64,000 bases of DNA from Hymenobacter yonginensis (lineage in GTDB: Bacteria > Bacteroidota > Bacteroidia > Cytophagales > Hymenobacteraceae): positions 1,860,001 to 1,924,000 of the forward strand of contig NZ_CP115396.1 in the NCBI RefSeq assembly GCF_027625995.1, read 5' to 3'. The notes beneath the pieces are model-generated. The model searched no databases. It was not told the origin of the DNA and was given only the letters and a program-made list of their open reading frames with translations. This document shows positions 55,021-64,000 of the stretch, piece by piece. The position numbers and the translations under genes are program-made. Numbering within the stretch: the first letter of the stretch is position 1; every line of letters begins with the position of its first letter.

Positions 55021-56988
55021 ATGAAATTCCTAATCCAAAAGCTTACTGTTTATTTTCGCGATGGACAAGAAGTAATCGACTTCGACCAAATCTCCTATTT
55101 CTATGGCAGAATGGGCGCTGGTAAATCAAGCATTGTACGATTGATTGATTACTGTCTGGGAGGAAAATTCATACTTACGCCTGCCCTTCAAAGGGACTTT
55201 GTAGGTGCTGCATTACTTATTCAACTAGAAGATTGTAAGCTCTCTATAGATAGGACTTGGCTCTCTGAGTTCGCCAGAGTTGAGTGGCAGTCAGCGGAAG
55301 ACGATATTGTTTATAATGCAAACATATCGATACGCAATCCTATGGGTGAAATTATTGCAGAAACAGGAGTAGAGACCCTATCTGATTTAATATTTTATTT
55401 ATCAAAAAGGAAAATACCTAAAGTAAGAGTAAGTAAGACATCTGATAAGGCTGAATTATCTCGACTTAGTTTAAGAGATATGCTATGGTATTGTTATCTT
55501 GATCAAGACAATATTGACAGTAATTTCTTTCATCTAGAAGGCAGTAGCTCTCCATTTTTTAAGAAAAATAAGAGCATGGATGTATTGAGATTTATATTAG
55601 GATTCCAGAACGAAGTTGTTGCCAATCTCGAAGATGATTTGAATAAAATTCGCACTGAAAGAACACAGTACGAAACCTATTACAAAGGGCTTGCTGATGT
55701 ATTACTAGAGACCGAAACAGGAAGCAGCCTAGAAATACAAAACCAAATAAATAAACTAAAAATAGAACTAACTAAGATAGAAACAGAAATAAAAGAACAA
55801 AAGGAAATATTAAAAGAAAAGAATACTTCCAATGCCGCCAAAGAATTGCAAAATATTTGTAGAAATATCTCGATAGAGATAAATAATATTGATAATACTT
55901 TACACGAATTATCAATATCCATTGATAACGATACCAGACATTTGAATGAAATAAGTGGTTTATCTTTAAAATTCCAAAGAGCAACTTCTGCAAGAGCAAT
56001 ACTCAACGGTGTAGAATTTGAATCATGCCCTAGATGCACACAAGAATTACCTACACGAGATTATAATTGCTGCAAGGTATGTGGTCAGCTTGAAGACAAT
56101 ACACAAGAAAGCAGTAATTTTGAAATAGTTAAATCCGATGTATTTACGAGAATAAAAGAATTGAACGATATTATCAAAATACAAAATACAAATTTCACAA
56201 ATCTAACAAACAAGAGAAAAACCATTATCATAAATCAGAATCAAGCAGAAATGGCTCTTAATGAGGCTATGAAAGAATATGACTCTGCTTATTTATCAAA
56301 TATTATACAACGACAAAAAAAAATAGGATCTATTGAACAGAAAATGAAAAATTTAAATAGATTATTATTAATTGCCAAAAAATCAGATTTTTATCAGATT
56401 CAAGTTAGTAGACTAAAAATTAGAGAAAAGGAGATTAGGGAAGATTTACAAGAAGCAAAAGATAGAGCAGAAGGCAATGACAAAAACATAAGACGACTGC
56501 AACAATATTTTAAAGATTGCTTAATACGAGCAAATTTTCCTGGTATTCAAAAAAGCAGCTTAGTAGTTATATCACCTAAGACGTTTATACCAACGGTTTA
56601 TAGTGGTGATACATCGAAAGGGGAAAAGCCTACTGAAACCACATTCTTAAATGTGAGTAGCGGAGGAAAAAAAACAATATTTAAAGCATGCTTTGCAATA
56701 GCTGTACATAGACTTGCGCTCGAGCTCAAAGCTATTCTTCCTAATATACTTATAGTAGACTCCCCAATGAAAAACATAAGTGAAAGAGAGAATCAAGACG
56801 TTTTTGAAGGATTTTATAACATGATATATTCTCTTGCTTCAGACAAAATGAAAGAAACTCAATTTGTAATGGTTGATAAAGAACTTTTTTTACCAAAGGC
56901 TGAATTTAACTTACTTGTCAAAGTAAGGCATATGACTCCTAATGAGGATGCAAATCCCCCTCTTCGTAGAAGCTACAGAGGACTCTAA
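55021..56988 (+). CDS. ABC-3C ATPase, DUF3732 family (SMC/Rad50-like)
   Basis: A 655-residue SMC-like ATPase. The Walker A is YGRMGAGKSS (K35). A long central coiled coil (about residues 205-520) contains a CPRC...CKVC pair near residues 336-357, reminiscent of a Rad50-type zinc hook. The ABC signature NVSSGGKKTIFKACFA is near residue 548 and the Walker B ILIVDSPMKNISEREN near 577. DUF3732 proteins are the motor of ABC-3C systems. The ATG at 55021 lies one base behind the previous stop; an upstream start seven residues earlier would overlap it. Convergent with umuC. Confidence 0.85.
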   Translation: MKFLIQKLTVYFRDGQEVIDFDQISYFYGRMGAGKSSIVRLIDYCLGGKFILTPALQRDFVGAALLIQLEDCKLSIDRTWLSEFARVEWQSAEDDIVYNANISIRNPMGEIIAETGVETLSDLIFYLSKRKIPKVRVSKTSDKAELSRLSLRDMLWYCYLDQDNIDSNFFHLEGSSSPFFKKNKSMDVLRFILGFQNEVVANLEDDLNKIRTERTQYETYYKGLADVLLETETGSSLEIQNQINKLKIELTKIETEIKEQKEILKEKNTSNAAKELQNICRNISIEINNIDNTLHELSISIDNDTRHLNEISGLSLKFQRATSARAILNGVEFESCPRCTQELPTRDYNCCKVCGQLEDNTQESSNFEIVKSDVFTRIKELNDIIKIQNTNFTNLTNKRKTIIINQNQAEMALNEAMKEYDSAYLSNIIQRQKKIGSIEQKMKNLNRLLLIAKKSDFYQIQVSRLKIREKEIREDLQEAKDRAEGNDKNIRRLQQYFKDCLIRANFPGIQKSSLVVISPKTFIPTVYSGDTSKGEKPTETTFLNVSSGGKKTIFKACFAIAVHRLALELKAILPNILIVDSPMKNISERENQDVFEGFYNMIYSLASDKMKETQFVMVDKELFLPKAEFNLLVKVRHMTPNEDANPPLRRSYRGL

Positions 56989-57017
56989 TACAAATTATTA
57001 TAACGCCTTTGTTACTA

Positions 57018-58316
57018 CTACCCTCGAATACACAGCAAATCCTCCCACACGGTCGTATAGGCCGGGCTCTGGAACTGGTGCTGCCCCACCCAGGGCAGCA
57101 CGTACTCCCCTTTCGCCGGCAGCGCCGCCGCAAAGCCCACCTTGCCCGCCCCAAACCGCTCGTTGAGCTTATCCAGCTCGGCCATGAGCCGGGCCCGGCG
57201 CTCGGCCTGCTCGTTGGGCTCAAATAGCAGGAGCTGCTGCTGGCCGGCCGTCTCCAGCCCGTCGAGCACCACGCCCGCCTTGCGGTACACGCCGCCCGGC
57301 TCCCAGAGCCGCCGCAGCGCCGCTTTGGCGTGGCGCAGCAGCTCGCTCGTGTCACTGGTGGCCGTGGGCAGCGCCAGCACCGCCGTGCGCGTGTGCGGGG
57401 GCGGCTCGGTGCCATAGCGGCTTTTGCTCAGAAACACCGTGAGCACGCTCGCCGCCGAGTGCTGCCGGCGCAGCTTCACGGCCGCCTTGCTGGCAAAGTA
57501 GGCCACGGCCGCCGCCACGGTGGCAAAGTCGCTCAGCGGCTCGGCAAACGTGCGCGTGCAGGCCAGACTCTGGCGGCGCCGGCTGCCGTCCTCGCTCAGG
57601 GCCAGCTGCTGGCAGGGCGTGCCCTGCAGCTCGCGCACCAGCCGCGCCCCCACCACCCCGCCCAGGTTTCGGCGCGCCCAGGTTTCGCTCTGGCCGGCCA
57701 GCTGCGCGGCCGTGCAGATGCCCTGGCTGTAGAGCTTCTGCGCGTACTGGCCCCCGATGCCCCACACGTCCTCCACTCCTACCTGCTCCAGCGCCCAGCG
57801 CCGGCGCTCGTCGGAGTCCAGGTGCAGCACGCCCTGCAGCGCCGGCAGCTTCTTGGCCAGGCGGTTGGCCAGCTTGGCCAGCGTCTTGGTGGGCCCGATG
57901 CCGATGCAGACGGGAATGTGCGTGCGCCGGCGCACCTGCTCGCGCCAGCCGGCCGCCAGCCCCGCCAGCGGGCCGTGGTAGCGCTCCAGCCCGTGCAGAT
58001 CCAGAAAGCACTCGTCGATGGAGTACACCTCCACTTCCGGGGCCACCGAGGCCAGGTAGTGCATCACCCGCCCGCTCATGTCGCCGTAGAGGGCGTAGTT
58101 GCTTGAGCGCACCTGCACCTGGTGGCGGCGCACCAGCTCGCGCAGCTTGAAGTAGGGCTCGCCCATGCCAATGCCCAGCTCCTTGGCTTCCTGGGATCGG
58201 GAAATCACGCAGCCGTCGTTGTTGGAGAGCACCACCACGGGCTGGCCCAGCAGTTGCGGCTGGAAGGCCCGCTCGCAGCTCACGTAAAAGTTGTTGCAGT
58301 CGACGAGGGCGTACAT
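57018..58316 (-). CDS. umuC: Translesion DNA polymerase V subunit UmuC
   Basis: A 432-residue Y-family polymerase. It starts MYALVDCNNFYVSCERAFQP, with a catalytic aspartate in LVDCNNFYVSCE and the second acid pair in EVYSIDECFLDL; GIGPTKTLAKLANRLAK is the fingers/HhH-type region. The C-terminal little finger and QQQLLLFEP (a beta-clamp-binding-type motif QLxLF) are visible. It copies damaged DNA in the SOS response. The stop of umuD lies 48 bases upstream, so the two form an umuDC operon. Many temperate phages carry such genes. An in-frame start 40 residues upstream would overlap umuD and is rejected. Confidence 0.92.
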   Translation of the reverse strand: MYALVDCNNFYVSCERAFQPQLLGQPVVVLSNNDGCVISRSQEAKELGIGMGEPYFKLRELVRRHQVQVRSSNYALYGDMSGRVMHYLASVAPEVEVYSIDECFLDLHGLERYHGPLAGLAAGWREQVRRRTHIPVCIGIGPTKTLAKLANRLAKKLPALQGVLHLDSDERRRWALEQVGVEDVWGIGGQYAQKLYSQGICTAAQLAGQSETWARRNLGGVVGARLVRELQGTPCQQLALSEDGSRRRQSLACTRTFAEPLSDFATVAAAVAYFASKAAVKLRRQHSAASVLTVFLSKSRYGTEPPPHTRTAVLALPTATSDTSELLRHAKAALRRLWEPGGVYRKAGVVLDGLETAGQQQLLLFEPNEQAERRARLMAELDKLNERFGAGKVGFAAALPAKGEYVLPWVGQHQFQSPAYTTVWEDLLCIRG

Positions 58317-58363
58317 GCGCAGCTCCGGTTGGTGTGGCTGTGGTTGGTTTAGCTCTGGTTGGT

Positions 58364-58831
58364 TTAGCTTACCCGCAGATGGCTGCCCAGCCGCCCGCGC
58401 CGGGTCTCGGTCACCACGTGCGTCACCACGCCCCACACGTCGAACATATCGGGCGCGTCGATGGCAATTTCCGGGTACGAGGGGTTGTCGGGCACCAGAA
58501 ACCAGGCGTCGTTGCGCCGCTTCACCAGGCGCTTGACCGTAAACTCGCCCGCCACCGAGGCAATCACCACGTCGTCGGGCTGGGGCTGCAGCAGACAGTC
58601 CACGGCCAGCAGCGCCCCGTCGCGGATGCCCGACTCACCGCCGGTCATCGAGTCGCCCATCACCCGCACCAGGTACGAGGCGTCGGGGTGCGGCAGCAGC
58701 AGCCGGTTCAAATCCAGCTTCGTGCTCTGGTGGTCCTCGGCCGGCGAAGGAAAGCCCGCCGGCACCCGAATATCATAAAAGCGAAACCACGCGGGCTTGC
58801 GCAACACCGGAATAATCACAACCTGACACAT
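58364..58831 (-). CDS. umuD: UmuD-like S24 protease
   Basis: A 155-residue protein of the LexA/UmuD S24 family. The cleavage site is A25-G26 in VPAGFPSPAED. The catalytic serine is S61 in RVMGDSM and the lysine is K100 in GEFTVKRLVK. There is no N-terminal DNA-binding domain, so it is UmuD rather than LexA. RecA filaments trigger self-cleavage, giving UmuD', the partner of UmuC. It starts 48 bases before umuC and has two palindromes upstream (58868-58907) suited to LexA-type control. Confidence 0.9.
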   Translation of the reverse strand: MCQVVIIPVLRKPAWFRFYDIRVPAGFPSPAEDHQSTKLDLNRLLLPHPDASYLVRVMGDSMTGGESGIRDGALLAVDCLLQPQPDDVVIASVAGEFTVKRLVKRRNDAWFLVPDNPSYPEIAIDAPDMFDVWGVVTHVVTETRRGRLGSHLRVS

Positions 58832-58854
58832 CGCAAAAAAGGAATGGTTTTGCG

Positions 58855-58907
58855 CAAGTATACAGCCAACTAAAATAATTAGTTATATTTTTACTAAAAA
58901 AGTTAGT
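58855..58907 (-). promoter_or_regulatory. umuDC promoter with two candidate SOS operators
   Basis: Two palindromes with the same half-sites and spacing, AACTAA-N5-TTAGTT (58868-58884) and ACTAA-N5-TTAGT (58893-58907), 24 bases apart centre to centre. A -7-like TATACTTG (58862-58855 on the minus strand) lies just downstream of them. Binding would cover the spacer and upstream part of the promoter. Regulator identity (LexA or phage repressor) is not known. Confidence 0.55.
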
Positions 58908-59074
58908 TACTTCGCCGTCGGCGACCCGCTCCTGCGGCGGGGCCGGGCCGGCGCTGTTTGCGCGGATGCCGGTTTCTTTGCCTATTCTTGCCAGGCCTCC
59001 TTTCCGGTCTCCCAACAGCCTATGCCCGCCCTGCGCCCGCACCACGTCCTTCCTTTCAGTCCAGTCGAACGGCT

Positions 59075-59467
59075 ATGGCAGTAACCATCCGCAAAAACGA
59101 CGTGAAGGCGTCGAACCTGATCCTGCTTCTGGTAGCCTTGACCGGCTTACGCGCCCTGGTAGGGGCGGCCACGGGCCAAAGCAGCCCCTATTTCACGCAT
59201 TGGATGGTGGGGGGCGTGTACGTGCTCACGCTGGGCCTCTACGTTGCCATCGGGCTGGGCGTGCGCGCCGGCAAGCGCTGGGTGAAGATTGCCTTCCTGC
59301 TCTACTCGCTGCTCAACTTCTACTTTATCACGCTGCCTCCCCTCCGGCTCAGTGCACTGACCGTGGAAGAGCTGCTCAGGCTGCTTGCTCAGGCGCTGCA
59401 TATCTGGGCCTTCTTCCTCGTTGCCCGCGACCTACTGCGCCGGCCAGTGGCGGAGCAGCCCCAATAA
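59075..59467 (+). CDS. Small membrane protein, paralogue of 51908-52321
   Basis: A 130-residue protein with about four helices (ASNLILLLVALTGLRALVG; WMVGGVYVLTLGLYVAIGLGVRAG; KIAFLLYSLLNFYFITL; LLAQALHIWAFFLVARDLL). It starts MAVTIRKNDVKASNLIL, shared almost exactly with the protein at 51908-52321. The pair lies on opposite sides of the ABC-3C and umuDC cargo. The start at 59075 is set by this match. The next gene follows after eight bases. Unknown function. Confidence 0.65.
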   Translation: MAVTIRKNDVKASNLILLLVALTGLRALVGAATGQSSPYFTHWMVGGVYVLTLGLYVAIGLGVRAGKRWVKIAFLLYSLLNFYFITLPPLRLSALTVEELLRLLAQALHIWAFFLVARDLLRRPVAEQPQ

Positions 59468-59475
59468 CCAACGTT

Positions 59476-59601
59476 ATGCGCATGGCCAAGAAGATTCTGC
59501 TGGCACTAACCTTCTTGTTGGCGCTGCTTTTGCTGCTCAATCACTTTATCCCCGATGTCGACTCCAGCGCCGATATCGACCGGGAAATGGGTACGATGTA
59601 A
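59476..59601 (+). CDS. Small single-helix membrane peptide
   Basis: A 41-residue peptide, MRMAKKILLALTFLLALLLLLNHFIPDVDSSADIDREMGTM, with one leucine-rich helix (residues 7-22) after a basic start and an acidic tail. Its TAA overlaps the ATG of the integrase (TAATG at 59599-59603), so it could be translationally coupled to it. Too short for family assignment; the spacing (eight bases behind the membrane protein) supports it as a real gene. Confidence 0.45.
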   Translation: MRMAKKILLALTFLLALLLLLNHFIPDVDSSADIDREMGTM

Positions 59602-60938
59602 TGGAAGTTACCTGCCAGCTGCGCACGCAGCAGCTCTCCAAGAAAAAAGGCACAGCCGCCATCCAGCTCACTTTCTGCTGGGAAAGCCAGCGCCTGCGCC
59701 TCTCGGCCGGCGAGGTCTGCCGCCCGGCCGACTGGAACGCCAAAACCGGCCGGGTGAAAGACAAGCCCGGCACCTACGCCGAGGCCATCAACGCCGTGCT
59801 CGGCCGCTGGACGCAGGCCGGCCAAGAAGTCCACCAGGAGGCCCGCCGCAACTGGCAGCGCCTGAGCAAGCAGGAAATGGAGGCCGCCATTCGCACCCGC
59901 TACCAGCACCTGCTGGCCGAAGCGCAGGGCATCCCGGTGGCCGAGCTGCCGGTGCCGGTGCGCCGGCAGCCCAGCCTGCTCGAGCACATGGACGCGTGGT
60001 GCACCTTCATGGAAAGCGTGGTATCCGAGAAAACCGGCCGCCGGTTCAGCCAGGGCTACCTGCGCCAGGGCCGGCACGTGCGCGACGAGCTGGCCAGGTT
60101 CAGCGAGCAGAAGCACTACCCGCTCACCTTCCAGAGCATGAACGCCGAGTTCTACGCCCAGTTTCTGACCTACCAGGTGGAAACGCTCGGCAACGGCACC
60201 AACACCTTCGCCGGCTACATCAAGCGCCTCAAGAATTTCCTCTACTGGTGCGAGAGCCGCGAGCTGCCCACCACGGCCAAATTCCACGACTGGAAGGCCA
60301 GGGAAACCTACGTGGGCGCCGATTTCCTCACGGCCGCCGAGCTGCGCCGCTGGGCCGAGGTGGAGCTGCGCACGCCGGCCGTCACCGAGCTGCTGCAGCA
60401 GCACTTCCCGCTGCACGCGCGCACCACCGGCGGCCGCCGCAACCTCACCCTGCAGGACCACCAGCAGCGCCTGGAGCACGCCCGCGACAAGTTTCTGCTC
60501 TGCGCCTACACCGGCCTGCGCATCTCCGACGCCGAGCGCCTGGCCCCCGAGCACATCCACGGCGACTTGCTCAAGATCGAGGCCGGCAAGACCGGCATCC
60601 TGTGCTACATCCCCTTCCTCGACGACGAGGTGCTCAAGCCCGTGGAGCTGGTGCGCCGCTACGCCGGCCAGGGCCTGGCCACCTGCCTGCCCACCACCTA
60701 CGACCTGGACAGCTACCTGCCGCACCTGGCGCAGCTGGCCGGCATCACGCGCCTGCACGTCACCTCGCGCATCGGCCGCAAAACCTTTGTCACCACGCGC
60801 ATCTACCAGGGCGTGCCCCGCAGCCAGGTGATGCTGGCCACCGGCCACCAGACCGAGAAAAGCTTCCTGCGCTACCTGGGCACCAACGAGCAGGAGCTGG
60901 TGGCCAGCTACCGGCGCACGGCCCGGCTGACCACCTAA
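59601..60938 (+). CDS. int: Tyrosine recombinase (phage integrase)
   Basis: A 445-residue integrase of the Bacteroidota type with an arm-binding N-terminus (residues 1-90, MEVTCQLRTQQLSKKKGTAAIQLTFCWESQRLRLSAGEVCRP), a core-binding SAM-like domain (about 130-235) and a catalytic domain. The key residues appear present: R near 307 in TGLRISDAERL, H/R in HVTSRIGRKTF near 386-392, H in TGHQ near 415, and the nucleophile Y in FLRYLG near 425. It integrates and, with a partner, excises the element. It ends about 180 bases before attR. The ATG at 59601 overlaps the stop of the small peptide gene. Confidence 0.92.
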   Translation: MEVTCQLRTQQLSKKKGTAAIQLTFCWESQRLRLSAGEVCRPADWNAKTGRVKDKPGTYAEAINAVLGRWTQAGQEVHQEARRNWQRLSKQEMEAAIRTRYQHLLAEAQGIPVAELPVPVRRQPSLLEHMDAWCTFMESVVSEKTGRRFSQGYLRQGRHVRDELARFSEQKHYPLTFQSMNAEFYAQFLTYQVETLGNGTNTFAGYIKRLKNFLYWCESRELPTTAKFHDWKARETYVGADFLTAAELRRWAEVELRTPAVTELLQQHFPLHARTTGGRRNLTLQDHQQRLEHARDKFLLCAYTGLRISDAERLAPEHIHGDLLKIEAGKTGILCYIPFLDDEVLKPVELVRRYAGQGLATCLPTTYDLDSYLPHLAQLAGITRLHVTSRIGRKTFVTTRIYQGVPRSQVMLATGHQTEKSFLRYLGTNEQELVASYRRTARLTT

Positions 60939-60941
60939 GCC

Positions 60942-61025
60942 AGTGGCAGGTTTAGTGGCAAACCTAGTGGCAGTTTTAGTGGCAGATTTTCCGCCGAAAC
61001 TAGTGGCAGATTTAGTGGCAGACAA
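60942..61025 (+). repeat. Right-end 12-bp repeats (candidate arm-type integrase sites)
   Basis: Units of 12 bases starting AGTGGCA lie at 60942, 60954, 60966, 60978, 61002 and 61014; the unit at 60990 is degenerate but in register, and AGTGGTG at 61032 is off register. They lie between the integrase stop and attR. Two units of the same kind lie inside attL. Confidence 0.7.
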
Positions 61026-61063
61026 CTGCTTAGTGGTGCCTACTGCTGCCTGAGCGCCAAAAC

Positions 61064-61098
61064 AAAAACGGCCTGATCAGTACGATCAGGCCGTTTTT
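61064..61098. terminator. Bidirectional terminator
   Basis: A perfect 15-bp stem AAAAACGGCCTGATC (61064-61078) with 61084-61098 and a 5-base loop, with A- and T-tails on both sides. It ends the integrase transcript and insulates it from glnA. Confidence 0.9.
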
Positions 61099-61114
61099 GC
61101 CATTCACCGAAATG

Positions 61115-61145
61115 TATGGGCACAAAAAAGGCCGCCCCACCCGGA
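61115..61145. other. attR core (31-bp direct repeat)
   Basis: Identical to 15000-15030 over 31 bases. It overlaps the left arm and loop of the glnA terminator (61124-61156). The right arm lies outside the element. Confidence 0.85.
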
Positions 61146-61156
61146 ACGGCTTTTTT
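61124..61156 (-). terminator. glnA terminator (overlaps attR)
   Basis: AAAAAAGGCCG pairs with CGGCTTTTTT (61147-61156) with one bulged base; on the minus strand the T-run follows. It ends glnA transcription. The left arm is part of the att core, so integration leaves it intact on this side. Confidence 0.75.
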
Positions 61157-61214
61157 GAAATCATGGCACGGAGAAAATTCCCACCCAACTCCGGCCCGAT
61201 TCTGAACGCTGAGC

Positions 61215-63404
<2,190 letters not shown>

Positions 63405-63840
63405 GAAAATGGTGAGCGGGAATTGTTTGGTGTAAATCAGTTTGGTGATACAAAGGTTACGGATTGCAGACTTTTTTCCAAACCTACCCTAAAATTCAGG
63501 GTCATTATTTTCAAAAACACCAAAAATCGCAGCTACACCCCCTCCGTACAGACATATATTTTATAAATTTACTTCCGATGGCCTGCCACTCCCCTATCAG
63601 CGGTTAGTCATGCCTTGGTACGGTAAGTACTCACTATACAACTGTTGTTATTACTATGAGTATGCAGGGTGGATAGTTTGTAAGGGCGGCTTCACTCAAA
63701 ACGGCGCGCAGCCGCGACCTATAACATTGCTGAGGCCGCCCAATTCCCCCTGTCAGGTTCAGGGAACCAGTTTCGGGCAAATTTACCTTTGAGCCTGACG
63801 CGTTGCGGTAGGCATGCGGCGCGGGCGCTACCTTTGGGGC
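63405..63840. other. Intergenic region with glnA promoter
   Basis: On the minus strand TTTG (63482-63479), 19 bases, then TAACCTTTG (63459-63451) resembles the Bacteroidota -33/-7 pair and would start glnA about 45 bases before its ATG. The remaining 350 bases contain no convincing gene; a short frame at 63610-63792 is rejected. No further promoter is obvious for the gene at 63841. Confidence 0.45.
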
Positions 63841-64000
63841 GTGAAAAACCGCTTTGCGTTTCAGCCACGCTACTTCCTGTTCTGGCTGCTCTTCTTTTTC
63901 GGGACCCGGGCGCTGTTTCTGCTGTACCAGGCCGGCCAGACGGCCACCCTAGCGGCGGGCACCATAGCCGGCACGTTCGGCTACGGGCTGCGGCTGGATG
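63841..64000 (+). CDS. LTA synthase/sulfatase-like membrane protein (partial)
   Basis: The first 53 residues of a gene cut by the window end, read from a GTG: VKNRFAFQPRYFLFWLLFFFGTRALFLLYQAGQTATLAAGTIAGTFGYGLRLD. An N-terminal helix with FLFWLLFFFGTRALFLLYQ followed by FGYGLRLD is typical of Bacteroidota LTA-synthase-family sulfatases, which have several N-terminal helices and an extracellular alkaline-phosphatase-fold domain. The catalytic part lies outside the window. GTG is used because no ATG gives this start. Confidence 0.55.
   Translation, partial: MKNRFAFQPRYFLFWLLFFFGTRALFLLYQAGQTATLAAGTIAGTFGYGLRLD

Larger units (their letters stand above)
15000..61145. mobile_element. Integrated temperate phage (prophage) with cargo
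   Basis: Bounded by a perfect 31-bp direct repeat, with a tyrosine integrase just inside the right end and AGTGGCA-type 12-bp repeats just inside both ends. Within it are terminase, portal, capsid, protease, tail tube, tape measure, holin, lysozyme, spanin-like, repressor-like and early genes, enough for a complete tailed phage. The long tape measure and absence of sheath or baseplate-spike signatures suggest a siphovirus shape. Cargo includes an ABC-3C operon, umuDC, a serine recombinase and several envelope proteins. No relaxase, coupling protein or DDE transposase is seen, so it is neither an ICE nor Mu-like. Confidence 0.88.

Noticed and set aside
60942-61040. Short regular repeats that could suggest a CRISPR array
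   Set aside because: The 12-bp units have no spacers of constant unrelated sequence, there are no cas genes, and the position beside the integrase and attR fits arm-type sites.
61064-61098. tRNA-like hairpin near attR
   Set aside because: A single long stem with A- and T-tails is a terminator; no cloverleaf or CCA-type end is visible, and no tRNA gene was found anywhere in the window.
15000-61145. Integrative conjugative element
   Set aside because: No relaxase, VirD4-type coupling protein or VirB4-type ATPase is visible, while terminase, portal, protease, capsid, tape measure and lysis genes are.
63610-63792. Open frame of 60 codons before the LTA-synthase-like gene
   Set aside because: Odd composition (YYEYAGW...), no homology recognised and no expression signals; likely chance.

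Overview
The window looks like the chromosome of a high-GC Bacteroidota bacterium of the Hymenobacter type (Cytophagales). This rests on the GC-rich coding style, a long-form IspG, a type III glutamine synthetase, an LTA-synthase-like protein and promoters of the TTTG / TAnnTTTG kind. No 16S gene or other marker is present, so the genus is an inference.

Positions 1-14,999 and 61,146-64,000 are ordinary chromosome. The left part holds a YwnA/YwnB-like pair (Rrf2 regulator plus NAD(P)-binding protein) whose two genes carry the same operator, a bestrophin channel, a long-chain acyl-CoA ligase, ispG, a lactonase-fold protein, several SDR-type oxidoreductases, a quinone oxidoreductase and small unknowns. 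Several families of palindromic dispersed repeats lie between the genes, and one copy sits in frame inside ispG. The right part holds glnA (GlnN type) and the start of a sulfatase/LTA-synthase-like gene.

Positions 15,000-61,145 appear to be one integrated temperate phage. A perfect 31-bp direct repeat lies at 15000-15030 and 61115-61145. A tyrosine integrase (59601-60938) sits just inside the right copy, and 12-bp AGTGGCA-type repeats lie just inside both ends. The core overlaps the intrinsic terminator of glnA, which is kept intact on the right. From left to right the element holds: left-end cargo of secreted proteins and lipoproteins plus a serine recombinase (15.4-21.3 kb); a leftward late region (21.5-45.6 kb) with tape measure and tail genes, lysis genes, portal, terminase, tail tube, capsid, protease and fibre genes; a leftward early region (45.9-50.2 kb); an immunity region with divergent regulators (50.2-51.5 kb); small membrane proteins and a DUF4145 protein; an AT-rich ABC-three-component (ABC-3C) defence-type operon (53.1-57.0 kb); umuDC (57.0-58.8 kb); another small membrane protein pair; and the integrase.

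The late region is split into five transcription units. Each starts at a copy of one conserved promoter (GTCCTTT, 20 bases, then nAGnTTTG, with exactly 27 bases from the G of GTCC to the last box in all five). Three of the promoters directly abut the terminator of the preceding unit. This promoter family, the att architecture and the ABC-3C cargo are the most interesting things in the window.
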